From Nageia nagi (taxonomy: Eukaryota > Pinophyta), in the NCBI GenBank assembly GCA_050084985.1, contig JBITNC010000001.1, positions 22,878,001 to 22,942,000 of the forward strand: DNA of 64,000 nt, given 5' to 3'. The translations under genes and the position numbers were made by a program. Positions within the stretch are counted from its first letter, which is position 1. The number at the start of each line of letters is the position of its first letter. The notes beneath the pieces are model-generated. The model was not told the origin of the DNA. It searched no databases and was given only the letters and a program-made list of their open reading frames with translations. Shown piece by piece: positions 54,999 to 64,000 of this stretch.

Positions 54999-57900
54999 TT
55001 GCTACATAAGAATGTGAAATAGCAAGAATGTGATTTAATAAATAACATTAAATGTTATGTTTTAACCAAGTAAGTAATACATGTTACATTTAACATTAAA
55101 TACATGCTTTATTTGATTCACAAATGCAAATGTTTTACAATTCAAATAATAACCCATGTATCCAAATACATTTCTCATTTCAAGAACCATAGATGTAAAG
55201 TGACATTGTTGAGGCTTATTTTCTTATCTAAAATTAGGCCTTCACCTGGATGCCCACATAAGAGGAGCCTAAGTCGTACCAATTCTCAACCAGTTTCCCT
55301 TGGGTAGTAATATAATCTCATAAAGAGAAGTACTACCTATTTTCCAAGGCTCTTACATTTATTGGATTAGCCAAACTATTAATCTTGATTAGGTTTTAAG
55401 TTGTCCTCCTAGGTTATCAAGATAATCTTTGAATGGACATGCAAATATGTGGTATCACTACACACATACTTGTCCACCTATTGGAGTTAAATCTATACCA
55501 ATAGAGGAATTAGGGGAAATTAAGAAGTACAAACTTTTTACCACTTGGATCATCAAACTTAAAGGCTCTAGTCCACCTATCCTCACCTCATAGCTCCTCA
55601 AACAAGTCATGTTATGAAATGTATGTGTAGATGTGTTCATTTTAGGGGGTTGCTCATATCAATGTTTGCATTTATATTTGCATAAATAATTAAATCAAAG
55701 TATGAAATATGAAATAAAAGAGCATAAGTAAAACATCATCTATTTAAAAATTTAAAACCTAATTGTTCAATGGGTTTTGTTTACCAACCCCTAAAGGACA
55801 TCTTTACATCATCTCTTATTTTGCACAAGTCCATTTCATATAAGGATATATACTCAACATGCATTTTTAAGTCATAATCATGCATCTTAAAATTTTTTAA
55901 GTCCTAAGCATTAACTTAAAAAATTGAAGTCTTTGAGCATGCATTAAAAAATTTAAGCTTTAAGCATTAGGAAAAAAAAATGCATCATTCACATAACTTT
56001 AAAAAATTTTAAGTAAGCATGTATCATTCCAATAATTTAAGTAAGAAGCATTCACTATTTAACTTAAGGATTAAGTAGGAAGCATGCATCAATCCATAAC
56101 TTAAAAAATTTAAGCATGCAATATTAACTTAATAAAATTAAGAGGCATGAAAAATCTAAATAAATTTTTAAGTAAAAAATTATACAAATTCCCCCCCTCC
56201 TTTTATTTTTAATTTTTTTACTTAAAGCATACTAAAAACTTGTATTTTGAAGTAAAATAATTCCCCCCTATTTTACTTAAAATGGATCCCTTCTTGAATA
56301 AACATGCTTGGATATATTTTCAAAATAAATACCTATCTAACCATCAAACTTTTAAAGAAATGCAATTTAATTGAGCACTTAGTAAATGCTAAAAATTTCA
56401 CATTTTTAATGATGGAATTAAAAAATTGCATTTTTTTTAAAAGTAATTTGGTTAAGTCAACCAATTTTCCTTCTAGGCATAAAATTATTTCCTCAGCACT
56501 TAAGAGGAAATGATGGTAATGCATTTACTTTTTTTTGGACTAAGCTATTAATGTAAATTTTATTTAAGCACTCCAAGTTGGAATTTTTAAACACTTCAAG
56601 TAAAAAATTGAAGTTTAACTTAAAAAATACACCAAGTATTAATTTTGGAGTTTTAGTTTACTCTAAGTTAGATTTTATTAAAGGATAATATTTTCCTTTA
56701 AACACTCCATGTTAGGTTTATTAAAATGGAAAAAATTAATACATTAAGTTTTCTTGCAAGAAACCAAAAAATAATGTGTAACAAGGAAGAAAAATTATGC
56801 CCAAATTGGTGTTGAGGATGGAAGTTCCATGGTAGGTATGAAGCCTATGTGTTAGGGTTTCATATAGAGCCTAGTGCTGCCATAGAATAATGGTCCTTCC
56901 TGAAATATCTAGTCCTTGTCCTCTTTGCAAGAAAATATGATCATGAAGTATCTAAATGGGAAGAAATGGGTAGTGTAGTTACCTCTTATCTATCAAGAAA
57001 TAGAGACTTAGGCCTTTATGTTTTATGGTTGGGTTCTTGGGCCCATGAAGTGATATAACAAAGCAAGGGACTCAAGTTAGGTGATTTTAACCTTAATAAT
57101 ATATTTACTAAAATTCACAATAGGAATGATAATGGCCTCCTAGATGCAAAATGATTTTAGGGGGAATTCAATGAATTTCCTCCATCGATTTGGGCCTTTT
57201 ATGGTGGAATGTGTTATCCCCTTGGTCAAGTGCATATTTCAATTTTATAGTGCCTCATGGAAGGTGGTACATAGAGGAGGAGGAGGGGTGAGAGGAGCTC
57301 CACTCTTAGCATTTGCCATGGGTTTACTACAAAAGATACAAAAATAGAAAGGGGTCATAGTGTGAAGTGAAAGGGATCATAGGGGCAGGGATGGCAAGAG
57401 GTCATGACATAGTTGGCTACAAGGGAAATAGCTAGATTTGCTAGGTAAAAGGTGGTTGCACATAGGAGCATAGCCACATGGGAGAGGGAAAAGGAAGGGG
57501 CTAGAGGGAGCCACAAGGGGTAGTAGAGGTGTGACGGTGCAGTAGGGAGATCACCATCATGTGGAGGAGGACTATTATTGACTTGCCACTTCTGCTCAAC
57601 CAAAGTGTCCCTAACATTTTTCAAACCTATCCTATAGCTTTTCAAAAATTGAAACCTTCAATATTTTACTTTTTTGTAAAAAAATTGGATAAATTTTTGA
57701 AAAAAATTTATTGTAAATAAAGTTTTAGATAAGTTTCACTAAATAATAATGTATTTCAAGTGAAGGTATTAGGTTAGCTATCATAAATCTCCCTCCATTT
57801 TTTGATATATTGTAAGGTGTATAATAAATTGCAAAACAAATTTACCAACATAAGTTTTTTTAAAAAAATTAAACATTTGAGATAATAACTAGTAAAAGAA

Positions 57901-58230
57901 GTTATTTATCATAAATAAAATTGAAAGAAATTGTAATTTTTTTATTTTTTTTTACATGCATATTGCTAATTTTTATTTTTTAAAAAAAGGTTAGCATGTA
58001 AAAAAATTGTATTATTTAAGCATAATTAAAAAAAATGAACTAACACATCTTCACAAAATATGTTAGTATCACTATGAAATAATCCAAAAAATAATCAAGG
58101 AGTAAGGAATTCTATACATTCACTTGTGTTTACTTTAAACAAGGAAAGTAAACCTCAAAAAATGATGGAGAACCTCCAAGATGTTGAAGAACTTCCACAC
58201 TAGGATATGAAGAGGAGCTTCCAAATTTCT
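54999..58230 (-). other. Element B long leader (about 3.2 kb)
   Basis: Non-coding between primer site and gag. Around 55855-56170 it has several short copies of AAGCATGCATCATT/ACTTAAAAAATTTAAGTAAG, like A. Poly-T/C tracts lie at 56185-56275, and a less AT-rich patch at about 56815-57600. Short open frames here (for example 57144-57347) have no family motif and are not called. Confidence 0.6.
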
Positions 58231-58231
58231 A

Positions 58232-58243
58232 GCTCTAATACCA
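58232..58243 (-). promoter_or_regulatory. Element B primer-binding site
   Basis: The minus strand reads TGGTATTAGAGC, one C-to-T change from the initiator-tRNA-Met complement TGGTATCAGAGC. It lies three bases inside the 5' LTR. Confidence 0.85.
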
Positions 58244-58246
58244 ATT

Positions 58247-58747
58247 TGTAGGAAATAACACTAACAAGATAATTCCTAAGGAACCAAGATAACATGAAAG
58301 CTCACAAAACACATCTAACTAATTCACAAAGCAATCTCACAAAGATAACACAAGATGTAAGTGGTTCCTCCAAATAGGAGTACATCCACTAACTAGATAT
58401 TTACTTCAATCACAAATACAACTCTCTTACAATCTTACTAATCTTATCTCCTACACTTCTATCCTATAGCATAAATTTACTCCACAATTGGTGTGTAATC
58501 ACAAAGAGGGAGCCTTATACTTATAGGCCAAAATCCCTTTTTGGTTCACCCTTTTATCTATTGTACAAAAGTATGACATACACATCCTTTTACCCAAGGG
58601 GCATACTCATGACATGGAGTGTAGGATAAGTTACATTATCATATTCACTTAAATACTTAAGGCATCAAATGATACCTTTAAGTATTAGTGAACTTACATC
58701 GAATATTTAATACAAACTTTTACAATAATGCATTATATATTCCAACA
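58247..58747 (-). repeat. Element B 5' LTR
   Basis: Plus strand TGTAGGAAATAACACTAA to ATATATTCCAACA. Partner of 49752-50216; flank AAAAA (58748-58752). Confidence 0.95.
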
Positions 58748-58752
58748 AAAAA

Positions 58753-61430
58753 TAGGTAGAAAAATAAGTTCTATAGATACCAAGTACAAGTTAGGAGACA
58801 ATTTTAAACCTATAATTAAAATACCAGTCATAATGAGTAGTTTTACTTTGATAGAGGTAGATTGTAAACAAGAATTATCAAAATTTATTCTTCATAATTT
58901 GAAGTTAGATAGTGTAGATTCCCCTTGGATGTATGACTCGATAGGTGACATGGAAAAAGTGATAAAATCAAATAAGAAACACTTGGTATTTGGTCATGAG
59001 CCTTGACCCCTTATTGAATATTTTGCAAATCAAATTGAGCAAGAAGATGAAATATCCCTAAATTGGGAGTTCATAATTTTGGATAAGGCATGGATGGCCT
59101 TAGATGGTATCAAAAAGTATAGGTTCTAGAAGGTCAAAAGATAAAAAAAAAAAATTAAACCCAAAGATCATTGCTCAGTTGTGGGATGAGTTGGGTTGGT
59201 GCCTAACAAATTGAATACTTCACTAAGTTTAGATTTGAATATACTACCAAGGTATTAAATGATGAAAATCAACCTTTTGGTAAATTCAAATATGATCAAT
59301 ATTGGCTTGCTGAGTGTTCAAAAGATCAATTTCTAGATAAAGGGAAGCCCTTACCATAACTTTAGGTAAAGGAAATGAGAGATGATCAATCATTAGCATA
59401 GCAAGCCTAGAAGCTTAAGAATCTAAGGAAGATAAAAGCTAAAGAAGCCTTTAGTTCATGAAAACTTCAAAAAAATAAAATAGTAATAGCTATTGCTCCT
59501 AAGGAATTTTCTTTAAATAATAGAAGACTCAAGCTTGTATTGAAACAACAACAAACTCTAAAGAAGAAATGGATACCAAAAAATAAGGCATGTACTATTA
59601 AGTCACTTGTAATAAAGATCTAGGACCCATCTTTGTAGGAATTAAGTGAAGAATAACCTAAACCTAGCATAGGAGATACTAAGCTAGTTGATGTAGAGGA
59701 AACCCAAAAATCCCAAAGCACAGACATGGTCATATATCATGATGCACAAGATGATACTGGGGATGAAGTGTAGCAAGGGGAAGGGAATGTGCTTGTTACA
59801 AATCACATAGGAATAGTTGAAATGGATGCAATAGCAACAATAGGAGGAGAAGTGCAAAAATTTAGAGATGATGATGATAATGATCCTAAAAAGAAAAAAA
59901 ATAAGTCTAACCCAATAGATAAGCCACATGATGAAGAGGCTGCTGAAGAACAAGAGGAAAACCAAGTAGAACCCACTATTATGATAGCAAAACAAATCTA
60001 TGTTGTGAATACTTTGACATTCTTTGATCCCTTATTCTATCACCTTTGGTGATGAAATAAAAATCATTTTTATACTCAAGTAGTAGATCCCATTGATTGG
60101 GAAACATTCATCAATAAAACCCCTTCACTCTTGGAGCATAAGGAGATATTATTTTATAGAGTTACTAATATAAGGGATGTAAAAATTACATAGATGCCTA
60201 TAAAAGATGGGAAATTAGACAATACCCCAACAAAAATTGTAGATAGTAAAATGTAGAGTGCCCCAGCTATAAACCAATAAAACTTTTTACTAAACACTTC
60301 CTTAACACCCATAAAAAGTCTCCATTCCATGGATAATAAAATAGAGAAGTTAAATAAAAATATTTAGTAGTACAAAGAAGACTGCTCTAAAAAAGATAAG
60401 ATGATATTTGAGATTTAAAATTAGGATAAAGAATTAATTGAAAAGTTGGCTAAACAAAAAATTGAGCATGAGTAGAGCTTGTAGGATGCAAGGTTGAGCT
60501 AGAGATACTGAAGAAACAAGTTGAGGAGCTAAAGGCTTAGTCCAACATAGTTGAAATACAAAGGGTTCAAAAGGTAGAAAAATATTTGGAAAACATTTAA
60601 GTAGTAAATAAAGTCTTAAATGGTTATAAGATCAAGTTGCTTGAAATCACTAAAAAATTTTGAATTTTTTTGGTAGAATAGGTAGGAGAAAGACTGGTCA
60701 GCATGTCTCAGTTATATTTATTGAAGAATCAAGTAGAATAAGATGTCCAACAATATAGTACTCAAAATACTCTTCACAAATTGGCCTTGTTAATTTCAAG
60801 ATCTAAAATTCAAGAAATGCAATCCTGGCTCAAGGAACTATCAGAAAAAGATCTTGCTACCATAACTCCAAGCTCAAGACAAACACTATTGAGGTAAATC
60901 AAAGATGTTTATTATGTACAAGATTTAGTGTTTTCCCTAGACTTGGAGAAAAATCAATTAAAGGTATAAATAAGATTTGTACATATTTTTTTGCATTCTT
61001 TAATTCAATTAAAGGTACTCAAGTTATGGAAAGAATCATATAAATAACATAGCATTGATTAATAAGTGGTGATTACTAAATAATTTTAAGAGCAATCTTT
61101 ATCTAAGAAGCAAATCTTAGACCTACAAGAAATAAGTTAACTAGCTTAGGAAGTAATATCAAAATATTTGCATGCCAAAAGACTAGAAAATGTGATAATA
61201 GGCTTCAGAGCAAATATTTTAAAATTTCAAGTATACCTTATTTTATCATAGATGGATAATAGATATTTAAGGATTTTTACATAAAACTATGGTCTCTACT
61301 TCCTAAAGACCTAATCCCAATATTAGAGGCCTCAAAAAAGGTTATTATTAGGCAAGCAAGTGGGAGTGGCCAATAAGGGTCCTATTCTTCAATAGGCTAA
61401 AGAACCTCAAGAGCCACCAAAAGATTATTA
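58753..61430 (+). pseudogene. Element D third ORF (ORF3), second part
   Basis: After element B the reading gives ISSIDTKYKLGDNFKPIIKI and VIMSSFTLIEVDCKQELSKF (within 58728-59006), then LDSVDSPWMYDSIGDMEKV. DTKYK compares with DAKYK of E's ORF3 at the same place. Next comes an acidic, lysine-rich middle (59789-60052, with DDDDNDPKKKKNKSN and HDEEAAEEQEENQVEP). Last is a coiled-coil-like stretch (about 60320-61250) with KELIEKLAKQKIEHE and VEKYLENI. The layout (globular start, charged middle, coiled end) equals E's ORF3. Stops are common and the function is unknown. Confidence 0.6.
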
Positions 61431-61454
61431 TTTTGTAAAATCACACGTTGAAGG

Positions 61455-63024
61455 TGTAACATTCTTTTATGTCTTTCATTATTTCATTTATTCATTTCAC
61501 AATAAAGTTCTTTCTTTATTTCTTTTTCCTTACTCCATTATTCTTTCATTTGTAAATATTCAATCTCTACTTAAGAGTCTTGTATATTACTAGGTCATAT
61601 TTGTATCATCAAGTCTTACTAAAATAAGAGTCACTTAGAATTGTCATTTTATTCCAAGGTAGGCATTGTTTATACATAGTTCATTAAGTCGTGTCTTATA
61701 AATGAGTATAAGTCTTAGGCTAAATAATTTCAATCTTGTGAAATTTATTAAGTCTTTTTCAAATCTTTTCATCGAGTGTTATTATATATAGTCTATTGAC
61801 ATGTCTAGAGTGAAGTTTGGGCCCTATTTTGAGTCCTATGACTTAGGTTTCAATCTTGTTTAATCCATGGGTTATTTCTAGTCATTATTGTACATAGTAT
61901 TTAGGGGTTGATCAATTCATATACTAGGTGTTTTCATTAGAGTTAAGTGAAATAGGGCCCATGAAAATTTAAAGGTGACATCATACTTCTTGATGAAAAT
62001 CAATGGGCTTTAACTCCTATTATCGGGTAATCTAGAAGATCTTAATGATGGGAGATATTACAATAAGTACATTCAATATATCCCCTTGATTTTAGGGGAC
62101 GACATCACATTTTTTTATCAAAATTAGCAGGTAGTAAGACTTCTTAGTTATCTAACAAAACCCGCTAGGGTAAGAGAAGACTCGCTAAGCATCAATGAAG
62201 ACTATAAGAAGAAATAAACACTCACATCCACTTATTCAAGAGTGTGTGACACCCAAGACTCTACCAATGTGTTGACTATGACTCATTTTCATATGGTAGT
62301 AGTAGTCTACTTTTAGTATTGAATGATATATCTATTTTCACTCTTATAATGATCATAACTAGGAGCTACAATGTAAATATTAAATGGTTGTTGGATGTTA
62401 GGTGGCCAACAACTATAGAGATAGATTGATTATACCTATCAAAATAGAAAACCATACCTTATAAATGTGGGATCAATCATAGATTCACCATGGTCAAAGA
62501 TAAAAAGTGATGGATTATGGCTAGACTAGTATGAAGATTGAAGGTTGTAGATCCCCAATCCTTGTCACTAAATTAGGACCATACTATATAATCAACTACA
62601 GCTATGAATTATTTTGTACATATTGTTTATATTTAAGTTTGTATTATTATTAGTCAAAGAGTTAGTGGTAGTTATTAATGGTGGATAACCACCCTTTCTA
62701 TAAATTGAGTATTATAAATAGAGTATTCTTAGAAGTTCAATAGGTTGGATATTTTAGCAAAGTTGCCTAGTGTAAGTTGTATTTTCATATATGATAATGC
62801 AATACTATGATACTTTGCCCTCTACATTTTGTGGTTGTTAATCTTGGCTAAGGATTACTGCCTATATGGTAATACTTGGGCTAACTAGTTTGAGTTTGCT
62901 TTATATAGAGTGAATTTAGTTTATTTCATATTATTCTTAACCTTTTTATATTTTTCCAATTACTTTTGACCTCTTTTATAGATAGGAACCATCTTATAAC
63001 CTAGATATTGATCAAAAAACCCCA
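61455..63024 (+). repeat. Element D 3' LTR
   Basis: Begins TGTAACATTC and ends AAACCCCA, aligned with 20175-21841 except for the 97-bp indel. A TATA-like TATAAATA lies at 62713-62720. The right flank TGAGG does not match the left flank ATAGG convincingly. Confidence 0.85.
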
Positions 63025-64000
63025 TGAGGTGCTAGTGAGAAGAAGATCATCAACATACAACACCAAAATAATGGTATCTAGTCCATGTCTTCATATATAG
63101 AGTGTAGGTTCAAAGAAGCAACATATAAAATCAATGGAGAGGGGAAAAGAATCCATCTTCTTATGCCATACCTGATGAGCTTTCTTTAGGCCATATAGAT
63201 TATAAGCCTACAAACAAGTAAGGAATCTTGGATAAAATCAATGGGATGCTCTATATAGATCTCCTCATGTAAATCAACATTTAAAAAAGTGCTCTTCATA
63301 TACATATGAAATACTAACCATACCTGAGTAATAGCAAGAGTTAGTACAAGGTGAGGTGAATCCATCATGGTCATAGGGGAAAAGATCTCAAATTAGCCAA
63401 CCCCTTCAACTTGTAAGAATCCTTTAGCAACAAGATGAGCCTTATACCTATCAATGGAACCATCATCTATATACTTGGTATGGTACATCCATTTACACAA
63501 AACTAATTTACCCCCATGGGGAAGAGAAATAAGCTCCAAAGTAATATTCTTTAGTAATGAAGAATACTCAGTCATCATGGCATCCTCCACTCCATTATAC
63601 CATGAGACTCTAATAATGTCTATTAATCACTTGAATGTGTCTGATCAACTAGAGTGGAATCAATGGAATAGCAGTGGGAAGGAAGGAGATCCTTGATGAA
63701 AGGTGTTGCATCCTCAAGTGTAGAGTGAGCCCATTTGGGCATGTGACTATCAATAGTGAAAGAAGATGCAACATCAATAGGAGGAGTAGCAATAACTATA
63801 CGTGATGGAGGTGTAAGAGGATCAATAACTAGTGTGGGAGAAATAACCTCATGAATATCCTCCTCATGAAATAGCTCAAAATATTTGTCATATTAGAGAT
63901 GTAATACCAAGGAATAAGATGAAGAATGATAATTAGGAAGGTTATCATCAAAATGAACATGAGTGTGGAAGAAAATATCATGGGTATCAAGATCAATTAG
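63025..64000 (-). pseudogene. Element F copia RT, N-terminal part, and linker
   Basis: 63393-63590 reads LPHGGKLVLCKWMYHTKYID then SIDRYKAHLVAKGFLQVEG, the RT start of Ty1/copia. 63186-63374 gives FHMYMKSTFLNVDLHEEIYI and EHPIDFIQD. LYVDDLLL, with the catalytic site at 63046-63057, is next, and then the D LTR cuts it. Upstream (63600-64000) is a serine/proline-rich linker with few stops. The rest of F lies at 19500-20174. About 95 residues expected between the two parts are missing. Confidence 0.85.

Larger units (their letters stand above)
49752..58747 (-). mobile_element. Ty1/copia element B, complete
   Basis: LTRs at 49752-50216 (465 bp) and 58247-58747 (501 bp) are bounded by a 5-bp target duplication AAAAA (49747-49751 and 58748-58752). 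A primer site for initiator tRNA-Met lies inside the right LTR and a polypurine tract inside the left LTR, so direction is minus. All expected genes are present in order: gag, protease, integrase, RT, RNase H, plus a 3.2-kb leader. It is the same family as element A. Stops and frameshifts show it is no longer active. It disrupts D's ORF3. Confidence 0.95.
20175..63024 (+). mobile_element. Ty3/gypsy Tat-like element D with nested insertions
   Basis: Long direct repeats at 20175-21841 and 61455-63024 bound a plus-strand gypsy element. It carries gag (22334-24786 and 30162-30547), protease (44832-45160), an extra RNase H (45390-45900), RT, RNase H, integrase (46180-48830) and a third ORF (49043-49751 and 58753-61430). 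The gaps are later insertions C, E and B. Their target duplications fall inside D reading frames, and after removal of E and of C the D frame is continuous. Net length is about 14.2 kb. D lies inside F without a convincing target duplication. All genes carry stops. Confidence 0.85.

Noticed and set aside
57144-57645. Open frames in the B leader (67 codons plus, 96 codons minus)
   Set aside because: No recognisable domain and both strands are open in the same GC-richer patch, so composition explains them.
59684-59995. Minus-strand frame rich in hydrophobic residues, as a membrane protein
   Set aside because: It is the antisense of the acidic, lysine-rich part of D's ORF3; the complement of GAT/GAA/AAA codons yields Ile/Phe/Phe.
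1-64000. Host protein-coding genes, tRNA or rRNA genes
   Set aside because: Every open stretch with a recognisable motif belongs to a retroelement. I saw no intron-exon gene structure and no tRNA box pair; the initiator-tRNA-like words are primer-binding sites.

Overview
The window looks like intergenic DNA from a seed plant with a very large, repeat-filled genome. A gymnosperm is my inference from the style of the elements; the species cannot be named from this sequence. I found no convincing host gene, tRNA, rRNA or CRISPR array. Almost everything recognisable is decayed retrotransposon, AT-rich, full of stops and frameshifts, with the C-to-T wear expected of methylated DNA.

Left part (1-20174). 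Bases 1-714 are the end of an LTR that sits inside the integrase of a minus-strand Ty3/gypsy element of Tat type (G1, 715-7914). G1 is also split by a complete minus-strand Ty1/copia element (A, 7915-14292; 498-bp LTRs, target duplication AATAG). After unclassified DNA (14293-16254) comes a minus-strand L1-like LINE (about 16255-18950), then the 3' part of a second minus-strand copia element (F, to 20174).

Right part (20175-64000). A plus-strand Ty3/gypsy Tat-like element D (LTRs 20175-21841 and 61455-63024) sits inside F, whose RT resumes at 63025. Three later elements split D: C (24787-30161, plus-strand gypsy with a chromodomain-like tail, in D's gag), E (30548-44826, minus-strand gypsy, in D's gag/protease; duplication GATGG), and B (49752-58747, minus-strand copia of A's family, in D's third ORF; duplication AAAAA). 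E is itself split by an LTR without internal region (38436-40171). Without its passengers D is about 14.2 kb. Order inferred from nesting: F, then D, then C, E and B, with the solo LTR after E.

Most interesting points. (1) D and E both carry a long third ORF after integrase, with shared motifs and a coiled-coil-like second half. (2) In both, an extra archaeal-type RNase H lies between protease and RT, whereas G1 has it after RT-RNase H. (3) D's gag region holds about 650 bp of 21-bp units, many of them small inverted repeats. (4) A is an internally deleted relative of B, with both deletion junctions readable.
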